A stretch of DNA of 64,000 nt from Dillenia suffruticosa (GCA_033439265.1 JAVTVX010000004.1:15761701-15825700); one strand, 5' to 3'. Positions 1 to 13,500 are shown, counted from the stretch's first letter. Notes: a model not told the origin generated them from the sequence alone. Numbers and translations: made by a program.

Positions 1-1718
1 GTCCATATGAAAGAAAGCAAGTTGATTGGTTTGAAAAGTCATGATTGTCACAAATTTATGGAAAGATTGATTCCGATTGCTTTTAAGGAACTATTACCAG
101 ATTTTGTATGGGGCGTCATTACAGAGTTAAGTATTTTCCTGCATGATATTTGCTCGACAGTATTAAAGGAATCACATATGGCGAAATTAGAGAGAGATAT
201 CCCTATCATTTTGTGTAATTTAGAAAGGATTTTTCCTCCATCATTTTTTGATTCTATGGAATACCTTTTGGTTCACTTGCCTTATGAGGCCAAAGTTGCA
301 GGTCCCGTCCAATATCGATGGATGTATCCATTTGAAAGGTAAATTTTGCACCTTCTCTTCATAACAATATTTAGACTGCATCCCATTGTACTAAATTCAT
401 TATATCTCATTTTCTGATACACTTTATTTAATTACAATTAGATTTTTATATCATTTGAAGAGAAAAGTGAAAAATAAGGCACGGGTTGAAGTCTCTATTG
501 AATGCATACATTGCGGAGGAAGTGACAACTTTTGCTCATATTATTTCGAGTCGCATGTCCAATGTAAGAGACGGCGAGCGGGCAGAAATGATGAGGGTCC
601 TGTTGATCCTAATTTAAAATCATTCTTTATTTTCAACTATCTCAGTCGACCAAGTAGGTCATGTAAGGTTAGATATTTAATTGCTAAAGAATGGCAGGCA
701 GCCCATACATATATTTTACTGAACTATCCAGAAGTTACGCCATACTTCGAGTAAGTCCTTTTTTCTCAAATATAAAAAATGTATTCTTTGTTTTGTTAAA
801 ATTGTTGACATAAATCTTTTTCTTTAATCGTAGGATTTTTTAACATTTACGGTCCGAACTATCGATGCATGAGTTCAATCGTGTGTGCGATGAAGAATTT
901 GCAGCATGGTTCAAAACATATGTTAGTTTTGGGAATGTTAAATTTTATAAATATTTGATTATTAAAGAAATAACACATTTATTTTACTTCAGGTTCAATA
1001 TAATCAAGATCAAGTCGAACAAGAGTTGTTAATTAATCTGTCATGGGGTCCAAATTCAACGGTACGAACTTGGAAGTCGTATTTTATACACGGGTATAAT
1101 TTTCACACTCAAGAATATGGAACCAGAAAAGCAACTATGAATAGTGGTGTTTGCGTTCAGTCATCCAACGATGGAGGTGTAAAAGATGAGTTTTATGGTT
1201 TGTTGGATGAAATTATTGAGGTAGAGTACATTGGAGCAAAGTTACGAGTCGTTTTATTTATGTGCCAATGGTTTGACCCCGTAAAAGGGATGCATGTGCA
1301 TCCAAAGTTTAATTTGGTTGATATAAATCATAAAAAATTTTATAAAAGATATGAACCATTCGTATTGGCACAATAAGCGATTCAAGTATATTATGCATCA
1401 TATCCTAGTTTGAAACGTGACAAAATTGATTGGTGGGCTATTTGTAAAATAAATGCACGAAAGAAAATTGAGGAACGTTGGGAAGACATAGCATATCAAC
1501 AAGAGGAAGTTGCCAACACGTTTCAGACTGAGGAATATATTATTCCAACATTATGAGATCCACGTGGAGTAATGATAGATGTGGATCAAAATGAAATTCA
1601 TGATGCTGGCGATGAAGAACCTGATTTTGAGACAGATGATGAAGATGAGGATGAAGATGAGGATGAATTTGATGTTGAAGAATCTGGTAATGAGGATGAT
1701 GATGACTTTGATTTTTGA
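1..1718 (+). pseudogene. TNP2-like CACTA transposase, C-terminal part (decayed)
   Basis: The visible part starts inside the DUF4218 region: the segment LPYEAKVAGPVQYRWMYPFE (within 7-342) is characteristic. A GT-AG intron (about 342-441) joins in frame to RFLYHLKRKVKNKARVE. A second exon runs to about 751. The next exon (from about 833) has an in-frame TAA at 841-843. A DUF4216-like exon follows (about 990-1376), with the motif YGLLDEIIEVEY and then WFDPVKGMHVHPKFNLVD. That frame stops at TAA 1374-1376 but similarity continues past it (YYASYPSLKRDKIDWW). Another stop is TGA at 1554-1556, then an Asp/Glu-rich tail ends at 1716-1718. The stops at 1374 and 1554 fit CAA to TAA and CGA to TGA changes. 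Family members are endonuclease-type transposases that cut at the element ends. The catalytic half lies left of the window. Confidence 0.85.
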
Positions 1719-3920
1719 TCGTCGGTAAGTATTATTTTTTTAAGATTTATTATAATTGTCTAACATCAGATTAAATTTTATTTTACTATTTGAATGTGAA
1801 AATACATTTAGATTTGCATATTTCGTTTCTCCTTTTGTAGGTTATATTTAGCGCCTCATGTTTCATTTTCAAAATATTATTTGCTAATATGTTGTTTTTT
1901 TTTATAGATCATTTCGGATGACAATTTAAATACGGTATGTTTATTCATATACTCTATTATATTTTTTATAAACATGCAATTTTTATTGCTTGCAAGAAAA
2001 AACTCTTGTTACAGTTCAACGTGGAGGACATAGACGATCTTCTGATGCAAGACCAAACTCTTCGGCGTTACCGTCCGTTTCAGCTGCACCTTCCCATGCC
2101 CCTTCGCCTTGTACTGATACATCTACACCATTTCCTTCAATTGCACCTTCAATTGTACCTTCAATGCAAGATTCACACGTTGAGGGAGAAGATACACGAG
2201 AGGTGATGTCCCCTTGCGGAGATTCGTAAGTAGTAAATTTTGAAATATTATCACAATTGTTTCTTTATTTATATAGCTGATTAGTTTATTTAAATCTTTT
2301 TTTTACTAACCATTTTTTTTGTTTCTAATTTTATGATAGATTCACAAATTCTGTGGATGTTATTCATGAGCTGAATAGAATCATTAACAACCATTGGGGA
2401 GGAGCATCAATATCTTACACAAGTACTCCAGATGATATCAAAGAGTTATGGTGGACAGAATTCAAGGTAAATGAGACCTCTAAGTTTAAATATAAAAATA
2501 AGTGTATAATTTAAATATAACAAATTGTTTTTTTTTATTGAAGCGAAAGTTCAATTGGGATGAGACCGAGGAGCTTGAAATAAGAAGAATATTGAAGAAA
2601 AAATGCGGTCATCACATCCGAGGTGTACTAAATCATGCAAAAAAGAGCCGAAAGAAGCCACATTGCATCACCGAAGAAAATTGGCTCAAGATTTTAAACT
2701 TCTGGGATTCCGATGAGAGTTGACGGAGGAGTGAGCAGAATAAGAAAAATCAATCTTATAATTCTGGGGAATCATCTGCTACTTATGCGGGAGGCTCAAT
2801 CAATATTGATGAGTATAGAAATAGAATGGTAATTTCGTTCAATTATTATTTTTTTGAAATTAATTAATTTATTTTTTCATTAATTCATCTAATAGTGTTT
2901 TTTTTAGACCAAGAAAATGGGATCACCGCCATCATTTAGAGAGACTTTCGCACTGACTTTTTAGAAAAAAGACAAGACCTGAAGTGGGGAGAGAGCTAGA
3001 GCGGTTATGGTATGTAATTTCAAAATTTTAAATTGTTTTATAGAAACTTTATAACAAAGATTTTAACATATTATGCTCAATTTATCATAACAACATTACA
3101 ACAAGAATTTAATAGATTTGTCTATTCCAATATTTTTTCAACTACTTAAATTGAACTTTTCATTTCTAATTTATATATATATATATATATATATTTTTTT
3201 AATTATTAATTAAAAATAGAGAATGCATAATATCAAATTTGTTACGTCAATTCCAAATGGTTGGTTCATTATGTTACGTACTAGTATAACTTTTTCTTTT
3301 ATTCGATCTGTTATACTTTCAAACTCGTAATAGTAGTTGAATTTTAATTTTAATTATAACACTTCTCATTATCTAAATATCATTTTAATGGATTAAGCAA
3401 CTAAATATATAAATAAAAGTATGTGTAATTTTAACTCCATAAGTCTATTAAATTTATAATAATTGATTCACATATTAATTTTTGTGTCTTATTGTTTACT
3501 GTCAATCGTTTAATGAGGAATACAATTTTGTATTTTGACTTTATTTGTTAGATTTTTTATTACATTGTTAAACTGTTAATCGACACTTGTATTTCTTTTG
3601 TTGGATATTTTAGTATATTGTTATTTTAATTTTCTTCTAATTTCTTATATGACAATGCAGGAGAAATATGATCAGCTTCTACTTAGAAATTCCAGTGGCA
3701 GTGATGATGCTGCTACGTCTGAGCCATCTGTTAATGATATGGCTTTATGTCTCGAGGCTACTGGTGGAGCAAAGCAGGGAAGAGTACTTGGGATGGGCTC
3801 GTTGAGCAGAACTTGCAGACTCAATGGTCTATGTTCTGCCACCCAGACACCAGTAAGAGCAGAATTAATGCAAAGAACCAAGAGCTGAGCCACATGAAGG
3901 AGCTGTTAGCACAAAAAGAC

Positions 3921-4004
3921 AATGAACTTCAAGCCATGCGCGTAGAACAACAGCGAAGAGACAATAAACTTCAAGCCATGCGTGTAGAACAGCAGCGAAG
4001 AGAC
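3921..4004 (+). repeat. 42-bp in-frame tandem duplication (coiled coil)
   Basis: Two 42-bp units (3921-3962 and 3963-4004) are nearly identical and each encodes the 14 residues NELQAMRVEQQRRD, with small changes in the second. Fourteen residues equal two heptads, so the duplication extends a coiled coil without breaking its register. Confidence 0.85.
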
Positions 4005-4104
4005 AATGAATTTGAAGAGTTTCGCGCACAATAGAGGCTTATAATGCAGCATGTTCAGCTAGTCTCCGCTTCAAGTTCGATTCCCCCTTTTCTATCTCCT
4101 CCAA

Positions 4105-4215
4105 ATGATGGTGATGATGATTATGACATATTTGGTGATGGTGATGGTGATGGTGACGATGGCGGTGACGGTGACGGTAACGGTGATGGTGACGATGATG
4201 GTGATAATGTTTCTT
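4105..4215 (+). repeat. GATGGT/GACGGT microsatellite-like acidic tract
   Basis: An irregular run of GATGGT and GACGGT hexamers encodes the Gly-Asp-rich C-terminus of the second CACTA gene. It is part of the coding exon, and its repeat nature makes it prone to length change. Confidence 0.8.
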
Positions 4216-4539
4216 GAAACAGTTTTTATTTCACGTTTATATTTAATTAGACTTGTCATAAGAATTTCGTCTATACTTCTACATTTTTGATATTCTGTTA
4301 CTTATTTATTACTGTTTATTATTATTTCATGACTATGGTAGTGTTTTTATAATTATTATTTGATTGATAGTATTAGATGGTTAGTTATTTGAATGAGTAG
4401 ACACTACATAAATTTCGTATTATTGGCTGTTGGATGGTATCCTGGATGATTTGTTGATGATGATGTTGGCGGTTTAGTTCATAAACTGGTTGGCTGAGAC
4501 TATCAGGGAGGAATATGATATATATGGAAATTTGGTGAA

Positions 4540-5234
4540 AAAATTAAACAAAACAATTTTTTTTGTCGCAAATTTTCTACATTCGTTACTAATTTCGTCG
4601 CTAATTTTGATTTTCGTCGCAAAATTTGTTGCTGAATTTTTAACATTTCGTCACAAAATTCGTCGCCGATTTTGTCGCAGAATTGCGACAAATTGTATGA
4701 CAAATAAATATTCGTCGTAAAATTTGTTGCAAATATTAGCAACAAAAATACTTTTGCTGGAAATTTGCAATGACAAAATTCGTCGCTAATTTGTGACAGA
4801 AAATATTCATCGCAAAATTGGTCGCACAATTGCAACAAAAAATTTTTTGATGCTAATTTCTCAGATGAATTTTGCGACGAATAATTTTGAAACAGAATAT
4901 TTCGTCGCAAAATTGGACGGAAAATTGCAACAAAAAAATATTGGTTGCTAATTTTTGCGACAATTTTTGCAACAAAAATTTTATTGTTGGAAATTTTTCC
5001 GACGAACTCGTTCGTCGCATTTTTTGTCGCAAAATTGCAACTAAACAGGATTGGTTGCTAATTTTTGCGACGAAATAATATATGTTGCTAATTTGTGACA
5101 AATATGATATGTTTTGTCACAAAATTTTGTGACGAGTTATTAGCGACAAATTATTTTTTGTCGAAATATTTGTCGCAAATTTCTTTAGCGACGAATTTTT
5201 CTTAAATTTTCGTCGCAAAATAACTGTTTTTTTT
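4540..5234. repeat. CACTA subterminal repeat array
   Basis: Dozens of short units built on TTTGTCGCAAAATT, CGTCGCTAATTT, GCGACGAA and TTTGCGAC occur in both orientations over about 700 bp, up to the element end. In characterised CACTA elements such arrays are the binding sites of the element's own proteins. Short ORFs on both strands here (for example 4503-4910 minus) are made of these repeats and are not genes. Confidence 0.88.
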
Positions 5235-5238
5235 AGTG

Positions 5239-7889
5239 TAGGAAAGTGTGCAGAATTTTGTGATGTGTTATTGAGTATATGTATGTAAAATTGAGACCAA
5301 AAGTGTGTAGGAATATGTGTGTGGACATGTATGATCAAGGTTTGGTGGTTTGAAATTGAATGAGGAAAGAAAGACTTGATGCAAACATTGAACCTTTAGA
5401 TTTATGAAAAACTGGGCAAACTGACCAGGCTGTACTCTTTCTGTAATACATTTCCCTGTACAAATGAAAATTGAGTGAGATTTTCTTCATATGAAACTAG
5501 ATTTCCATAGATTTAAAATGAGATATGATTCGTTGAATTCTGAAGAGAATTGGAATTTTTGTGATTTTTCAAAGTTAGATGTTCTACAGAAAATACTCTG
5601 TGCTGCCCTGTTTTCTGCCGTGAACTTTTTCTCGAATTTGAGATGTCTTCTGGTGGACCAACCTTAGCCATAGTTATAAAATTTGTCGATTTATGTCTTA
5701 TCTTTCCAATGAGATAAGAATCGTCTCAATCTGCCCCTGTATCAAAAGTTATAGCCATTCTTCTGAAACTCATCAGAGGGTCATCCATTTTCCAACACTA
5801 AAAACAATAGCATTGTACGACCCCCTTACAACCCTTGTTTTCAAAAACACAAAGAAGAAAAGTTGTAGATCTCCCTCTTCGCCACCTACTGTAAGAATGT
5901 CAGCCAATTTGCATAAGGGAATCAAAAGGTATACAAAATATCCCAAAACTATGCAAATTTTCACTCTGTTTTCTGTCCCAGATTAACTGCCTTCTTTGTG
6001 ACCTGTTTCGACCCTTTTCTGGATTGAATTAAGAAAAACTCTCAATGTGAAAGTTGTAGGTATATGTCACACTATAGCATATCCAAAATTCATTTGAATT
6101 GGAGTTATGTGCAAGGAGTTATTGCATTTTTACTAAGATAGGACAGAGTGGACGTTTGGAACAGAACAGAGAGAAAGATTAGTTTTTCTGAAATTTTGTG
6201 ATTAGAATCTGAAGACACGTTCGAAATGAAAGTTGTAGTGCTGTCTCTTAGCTTTAAAATGAAATAGGAAGCATGTGATTCGGAGTTGTGTAGTAGATGT
6301 TATGACCATTTGTCCATGACTACGCAAAGGTGCATATGTGCAAAAACCATGAATAATGAACTATAAGCACGTGTTGTGTTGGGGTGATGAAATGCGTACT
6401 AATTGAATGAATTGTAAAGGATATATGAAAAGGATGATGGAAAAAGGGATGGAGCATGCCCTAGGATACCCTAACCATAATCTTAGAGGAAAGAATTGCA
6501 AAAATACAACTTAACCTAGTAAATTCAAATCATAACACAAATCCTTATATATGTATTGTGTTGCCATTGTAAGCACACGGGTGGTGACCAAATGAGGGGA
6601 AACATTTTGGGCACTTATGGTACTTGGTACGGAGTGACTAACCCTCCCATATTAAGTGAGTGATATTTATTATATTATGTGTCTGATGCACAATATCATG
6701 TTTTAAAATGTTTTTTGATGCAAGCATAATTTAATGAATATGTGATGTGAAATTTTTAATGAATTATGAAATATTTTTGTGAATTCATGGAGTATCCACA
6801 AATATGTTTATGCGTGTTATATATGTATTCAAACGAGTTTTAAAATACGAAACCGTGCCATTGCATTTGACTTATACATGTTTTATGAAATCATCCTTTT
6901 GGAAATGATTGACATTGCTTAAGAAATGTGGCATGGCACGTGATTGATTTGATGATGATATTTTACATGGGCTGAGGGCCCTAGCATGTGATGATGATAG
7001 CTTCATGATGGGTAAATTCCATTCACTAGCTATGAAGGATGCATGTGTAAGGTGATCCATATTTGCACCCGATACGCTTCTGCGGAAGATACCCCACATG
7101 ACTTCGGAAAATGGTAAATATATTGTGATTCGACACAGTACTAGTCAAGTTGAACCCATAAGAGGGAGGGCTATGGTGCGCCGTAGTCTAACACCTGATG
7201 AGGTCGGTCGCCAATGCCGAGGTAGAGAGTTTTTCTAACCTATTGGATACAAAACTCCCGATACGCTTGTCATTGGTCAAGGTCGACCCTTGTCAGGACT
7301 GATTTTGGCATGCTTTATTCTAGCATGATTTGATGACATGGATGCATATATGTTTGAAATGTATGTGAAAAGAATGATTTATGATAAATTAAGCATTTTA
7401 CATGATTTCTTACAATATGTGAATTATTAAGAACTTTGATACAACATTTTTCACCGACACATTGAACACATGATATATACCTTCTCAATTCTATTCTATT
7501 GCATTGAGACATAATTTGTACTATTGTGTAATTTACTTTGGGAAACGTGTCATGTTCTAGAAGTGTCCTTTAGATTCGCTCGGTGCCACCTCTAAATCAC
7601 GGGAGGGGTAGCTGGCGACTGTTCAAGCCTTTGATGGGGGCATGGCAGTAGAGGTCTGGTGTATGACTGTTGTTAGCCTTATGTTATCTTGCATGGTTGA
7701 CAGGGATTGGATGATCTGAGGAGATTGTTGATTGTGGCCGGGCTGGCCTATGTATATAGATATGTCACAAGTCAATATATGGTATTTGATAGACTTCCAA
7801 CTTATGGGGAGGTTCCGCTTGTTTGGTTATAGAAAGTTAACATCCGGGATAACGGATGGTTGTTCACAGCTTCGGTTCAGGGCATGACA
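5239..7889 (+). mobile_element. Gypsy (Tekay-like) LTR, plus orientation, 3' part
   Basis: The segment aligns by eye in reverse complement with the 3' LTR of element B (35897-39861). Shared blocks include the region around 6570-6660 (GGTGGTGACCAAATGAG, then CCCTCCCATATT) and the CATTGGTCAAGGTCGACC block near 7275. It ends in GGGCATGACA at 7889, the complement of the TGTCATGCCC start of B's LTR. The left part is cut off by the CACTA insertion at 5238. No coding sequence is present. It stands next to a copia fragment, so it may be a solo LTR, but its left end is outside the window. Confidence 0.82.
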
Positions 7890-8065
7890 TACTAGAACAA
7901 ACACAGAGGGCTGCTCTATGTAGATCTCCCCATCTAACTTCCATTCAGGAAGGCAGTCTTGACATCCATCTGGAGTAACTGTAGATCTATTCTCGCGACA
8001 ATCGCAAGAGTAAACAGACCGATATAAATTTGACGATAGGAGAGAAAGTCTCCTTGTAGTCATTG
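7890..8065 (-). pseudogene. Ty1/copia reverse transcriptase fragment
   Basis: Read on the minus strand, this short piece gives YKETFSPIVKF followed by QMDVKTAFLNG and, after a frame change, EIYIEQP. These are conserved blocks of copia RT. The same region of the longer copia element at about 19830-20000 has matching DNA, so the two are related families. The fragment is bounded on both sides by gypsy LTR termini (7889 and 8066), which suggests it is what remains of a copia target. Confidence 0.8.
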
Positions 8066-10520
8066 TGTCACGTCCCAAATCCACCCTTGCTAGGGCTTCA
8101 TCGGCGACGGACTACCTAGTTCAGTAGGGTTCAGTTACTTACATGCTAATGGAAGTAATACAAAAGTAGTAGATTTTTTATTTATTTAAATTATTGCATA
8201 CTACAAAATTCTTCTATACATGACAAAGTAGTGGAATTTCTCTACTAGAGAGGTTATCCATAACAAATTTATTTTTATTTGTTCATTTAATTCTCCTTGA
8301 CCTTTGTTCTTACAGGATCTAAAAATAATTTTTTGGTATGAGCTTGATAGCCCAATGAGACCCGTGTGTGCATGTGTAAAAGTTTTTTAATAAAATTTTA
8401 TGGTAACGACCTTATTGTGAAATCTTTTTTAGAAAGCTTTCTATATAGCAACAACATGCATAAATGAATAATAATAGCAACACAATACAGTATATCATGT
8501 ACCACTCCTCATTGTTCTATATATATATTAACATCCTTTTGAGGCATCAAAAATGAAATTTTAATTATCTATTTATTTATTTTGAGATTTCGCCTCCAAA
8601 TCGCTAAAACCGAAAATTTTATCGGTAAACCGAAAACCATATCAGCAAGCACCGACAAGGCCTAAAGAAGTCAAAAATAACTAAGAGAAGGCCTACACAC
8701 TTAAATAGAGATATTTAAATGAAATTTCACATATTTAAGAAATTTTGAACAAAATTTCATAGGGACCAAAAATACAAATTGTTAAAAGTTAAGGGTTTAA
8801 ATGCAAATAAGGAAAGTAGGGGACTAAGTTGCAAAACACTCAAGGATTGACACTTGGAGTCAAATGATTAGACAAGAGGACAACAAGACTATTAGTAACC
8901 ACATAGAACATTCCACTACAAAGTTGGAAGAAAGTTGCTTGTAAAAAACAAAATTAATGCATGAAATATGGTTGGATGAGATTTTAGTGGATTTCTTGTG
9001 CTTTCTTTCCTCTTGGCCGACTTGGAAACTTCTTTTGTATGCATGGTGGTTGCTTGCTGCCATTTAATGCATGCAAAATAAATCAAGAGTCAAGATAGTT
9101 TGATTAGGTTTATAAAAAGACCAAAACCAACTATTTTATCTTCTATTCATCTCACTTGGATGAAAATTTTAGTAAGGAAAGAGGGATTGTTGAATTTTCA
9201 AATGGAATTCTTGGAGCATTGGAGAAGGAACACAAGTCAAAGAGGTAATAACATCCTTGACTCTATATCTCTAGTTGATTGAGATAGTATAAGAATTGTA
9301 AGAGATTGATATTTGATGAATTATGTTACTATGGTGCTAAGGTGATCAAGATTTCAAGAAAATCAAAATCAATGTGATGGGTATTAGTTAGCAATGGATC
9401 ATACAAAGGAAGGTAAAATACTTCAAATTGAAGTCTTTATAAGTAGTAAAATTAAATGCATGTACTAGCATGCTAGATATGATTGTTTCAGATTTGAGCT
9501 ATGTGTAGTTTTGCCATGATATCTCATTGTATAGGATTCAAAATTTTAAACCATTTATTCCTGAGTAAACTAGACTCCCTGCTTTAAAATAAGGTATGGC
9601 ACGAAAATTTCCATTAAGAATGTGATTTATAGAGATTTTGGAAAGGTAGAGCAAAATGACATGTTCTGTTTTTCATCCTCCATGCACGGCCAGTATGTTG
9701 TATAAATTTTTACAATATCTTCTTTACAAAATTTAGAGAAACTTAAAATATCAAAGTTTTAGCTCTCTGTCTTATCTTTAAAATGGAATAAAATTCACTT
9801 CACTCAGAGTAGTATACTAGAAGTTATGATATTTTTACTAAAATTGTACAAATTTAGTTATATAAATACGAACAGCATTGAAGATAGATTTTTATCAATT
9901 CGTGCAGTAGGAATTTGGGGATAAGTTGAACACAAAAAATGTAGATATATGTCTTATCTTTAATTAGCAAGTTGAATCATTTGATTCCGAGTTATATATA
10001 GAAAGTTATGATGTTTTTTTCTAAAACTGCGCAAGAGTAGAATTTGAAAATCAAAATTTTTGTAGTTGTATGGGCTTAAAAAAATTAGGGTGAATTAGAA
10101 TTGGGTTTGATCAGATTGACATATATATATATGTTGTTGTCTTATGAGTAGATGACTATACTACACTCGAGGGGCGACTCAGTTGAGTATCGAGGTTTTA
10201 GGGAAGTGGAGAACCCTTCCCGTACATGTAGTGGGTTTTACTATTGCCATGTAGTTAATAAACAAAACCATGTATTGTCATTTTTAAAACATGATTTGTG
10301 AAATGATTGTAAAATGGCTTTGTTGAAAACCACTTATAGTAATTATCTTCTGTTATATCTTTAAGGATATTAGTTGATCATGTCGGAATGACTATGTTAA
10401 ACCGAGGAACTTTCATTTGTAGTATATATATATATATATATATATTAAGGACTTTTGTATTTTAAATATAAATAAAATATTTATAATTGAAATTATGATT
10501 AGCCTTGTGTTATCTTGAGA
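8066..10520 (+). mobile_element. LTR-derived segment, mostly plus orientation
   Basis: It begins with TGTCACGTCCC, a typical LTR terminus of these families. From about 8580 on it resembles plus-oriented gypsy LTRs. The stretch 9269-10040 is strongly similar to 49959-50639 in the same orientation, and the block near 10160-10250 (GGGCGACTC ... TGTAGTGGGTTTTAC) corresponds to the CCTCCCCTACATAGTGAGTGG block of the solo LTR at 44600. 8066-8580 is not recognised. An (AT)n tract lies at about 10424-10445. The right boundary is approximate. No gene is seen. Confidence 0.6.
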
Positions 10521-13500
10521 ATACGTGGTGGGATTGGGCCGGTGTCCGAGGTAACAGGTGACTATTCACGGCCTCTGGATCATGGATCGGACACATATCT
10601 TCCCCGATTTGATTCAACCGGCCACAAGTATACATATGATATTTGGGGATACCTCCCGCAGAAACATATCTGGACACAATGGGTGCCTCTACAAATACCC
10701 TTCGTAGCTACGATAGTCCATCAAGGACATCATCACATCAAGTCCACCAAGAACATCATCATATCATAAGTAAGTATCCGGCCCACACATTTTCATTAAA
10801 CCATTTCAAATCAGTATGCCAATGCAATAGAAGCATATAATTCATATCAATTTTTCAAAGAGTGGCATGATATCATTTCAATACAATTCATGGATACATA
10901 TCATTTGAATCAATCATTTGAGACACTTCAATAATCACAAAGAGAAGTATTTGCACAACATAGACCAAATCTCATGCTTTCACACATGTTATAAAATATA
11001 TCATTTTTAAAATCTATAAAACATGTATTTTTGCTCAATCAAGAACATAGCGTCAAAGTCCCACTCACATATACGGGAGGATATGTCACTCCCTGAAATG
11101 TACCATGAAGTGTAAGAATTGTACACTCTTTACTCGGTCACCAAGCCTATTACTGCAATGTAACACATAAGATATAACAATAAAATTGAAAATCACTTTG
11201 TTAAATTATATTTTAAATAAATCTTTCATCTAGAACAAAAACTTAGGACATTATAGGTAGGTTTCTAATGTGTACATAAACTATCATCTTTTTATCACAA
11301 AACCGACAACTTCAATAACCCATTTATAAATACACCTTACATTTCACCACAAACATTGACAAATAAAAATCTACAATGTCAATTTAGGCTTCTCCCTTGA
11401 ACTTCCTATACATAACTCGCCATATATACACATGTCTCTAAATTACATGCCAAACTCATTCCCAATTTTTACCACATTCTAACCTCTTCACAAGATTTCA
11501 CATTCTACAAACATTACACATACACATGCTCATATGCATTCCTTACATTCTCGACAACTCATCAATTTAATACACATTTCATCCCATAACCTTAGCACAC
11601 ATATATAACTATACATGCTCATACACACATATTAATCACCACTTGCCCAAAAATTCTGTACTTATTAAACCACAATGCAAGAAACTTTTCAACTCACTAA
11701 TGTATCTTTTTTCCATCATTTCAATCAACAATTATACACATATATTCAACACCTTTGCATTAGAATTTTGCACGCAAAAGTTACAACAATGCAGGATAAT
11801 TTTTAGCTCAGTTATTCACCTTTCTCTTCTCCAAATTCTAAGCCAAACACAACCAAATTTATGTACACATTTCTCACATCAATTATATCAACAATCATAC
11901 ATATTTTCATCACTTTTGTATTAAAATTCTGCATACAAAATTTGTCCTTTGAAAACTACATTCAGCTCACCAAAACATAGTGTTTTCATCCCAATTCTCG
12001 GCCACACAAGGTTCAAATTTTCTGTACACTAAAGTTATTACAATGAAGGACAAATTTTGCATACAAAATTCTGTACACATTCCTCTTGGTTCACTTGGGT
12101 TCTTCCAAGACTCTAAATTATAGAAACAAGCTAAAAACATCACATTAACATATTCATGCAAGGCTTTTTCAATTTCCGCAAGTGCAGAATTTTTCTTTAC
12201 TTCAAAATTGGATGTTTCAAGCCCAACCAAGATTTCTCTTCACAAGATCATTCTCTCCTCCTTGGTCCTAGCTCTCGGCTAACCTATGTTCACCAAGTTA
12301 GCCTCCTTCTTTTGACTCCAAAACAAAGTATGTTATACTAGGGTTTGAGTGGGATGAATTTACGCAAAAATTATAAAGTAATGTTTGAAGAAATAAAACC
12401 TTTCTTCAATGGAGTTGCTCTTGGTTCCCTTTGATCTTCACCATGCAAGACTCCTCCTTTTGCTTCAATTTTTGGATATGTTGTAAATGGGCTTGTGAGG
12501 AATTGTTCAATGTAAAAATTTTAGGGTAGTGTAGTAGAAAAATTTTGGGTTTCCCCACCATGAAGCTCATGGTTTTGAGAGAAAAATGGAGAGAGTTCTT
12601 TTGTGTTTTTCTTGCTTGGACGTCTCAAGTGTTTGGAAGAAGAAAAAGTGTTTTAGCTTATTTAATTTGTCCCATTTTCAAAATCAATTCTAGGCCATTG
12701 GATTATTGGGACACAAACAAGATTCACTCCCTCTCTCTCTCACGGTTTTGGCTATTCTCTCACACTATTTACCATTTTTTCACACCACCTTTTCTCATTC
12801 ATTAATTGCTTGTCTCCCAACTACCAAAATCCAAAGGCTCACAATTTTGATCCAATTTCAAGTCAAATCCTCACCATTGGTTTGTTTTCAAGGAAGCCCA
12901 TACTTTCACTCAATGAATAGTCTTCTCCCACGAACTCAATCTAAGGGCTCAAATTTATTTCATTTCACTCCAAATTAATCTCCACCCTTAGATTAACTTC
13001 TTAAAAACCCAAAAAACTCTCTTCTCTCTCTCATCCACCACCTTACCTTCCCACTCATTTCTCTCTTGGTTGTTCATGGTTTTGGGGAAGGGAGAAAGAA
13101 CACTTGTGCTAATTTGCTTCAATCTCTACCATTGATCATCTCAAGGTTTATTCCTCACCACTAGATCATTTTTGTACTAACCCAAGAATCATTTTTGCTC
13201 ACTCCACTTATCCAATGGTTAATATTCTAGTCACAACACAAATCAAAGGTTCTAATTATTCTACTCATACCACAACTTCATTAGTTGCTTATTAATTTCA
13301 AATAAGTCCCTTGAATTATAAAAATTACATTTTGACCTCGAAAATTTTCACAATTTCAAGTTAGACCAAAAACCTCGTATTATGCCTAATTGAATTTATC
13401 CCACTTCAAAACGGGGTCATTTAGCCTTTTCAAGACACATTTGACTAGGCTGGGGTTTTACCGGTGATTTTTCAAAAAATTTGTAATTTAACTCTACGAT

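Larger units (their letters stand above)
1990..4217 (+). pseudogene. CACTA second gene, Transposase_24-like (decayed)
   Basis: Exons that can be joined by GT-AG sites: about 1990-2225 (RGGHRRSSDARPNSS, then Pro/Ser-rich), 2340-2466, 2544-2828, 2908-3009 and 3661-4217. Exon 3 holds the family core (KFNWDETEELEIRRILKKKC, then HCITEENWLKILNFW). It is followed by EKYDQLL at the start of the last exon and LEATGGAKQGRVLGMGS. The last exon then shifts frame near 3780-3800 into a coiled-coil stretch with two 14-residue repeats, and has a TAG at 4032-4034. The C-terminus is a long Gly/Asp run ending at 4215-4217. Further stops occur at about 2721, 2962 and 2983. Proteins of this type probably bind the subterminal repeats; that role is inferred from the family. 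The true start codon was not found. Confidence 0.8.
1..5238 (+). mobile_element. CACTA (En/Spm) DNA transposon, 3' part
   Basis: Two genes typical of CACTA elements lie in order on the plus strand: a TNP2-type transposase 3' end (DUF4218 then DUF4216 similarity) and a second gene with Transposase_24 similarity. They are followed by about 700 bp of short motifs in both orientations (TTTGTCGC, GCGACGAA), as expected of a CACTA subterminal region. The element ends in TTTTTTTAGTG, the complement of a CACTA... terminus, at 5238. The next bases are TAG, a possible 3-bp target duplication that cannot be checked because the left end is outside the window. The DNA after 5238 is gypsy LTR sequence, so the transposon landed in an LTR. 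Both genes carry stops, so this copy is unlikely to be autonomous. Confidence 0.9.

Noticed and set aside
4503..5338. ORFs rich in Lys, Asn and Phe in the CACTA right end
   Set aside because: They are translations of the TTTGTCGC repeat array in both directions.
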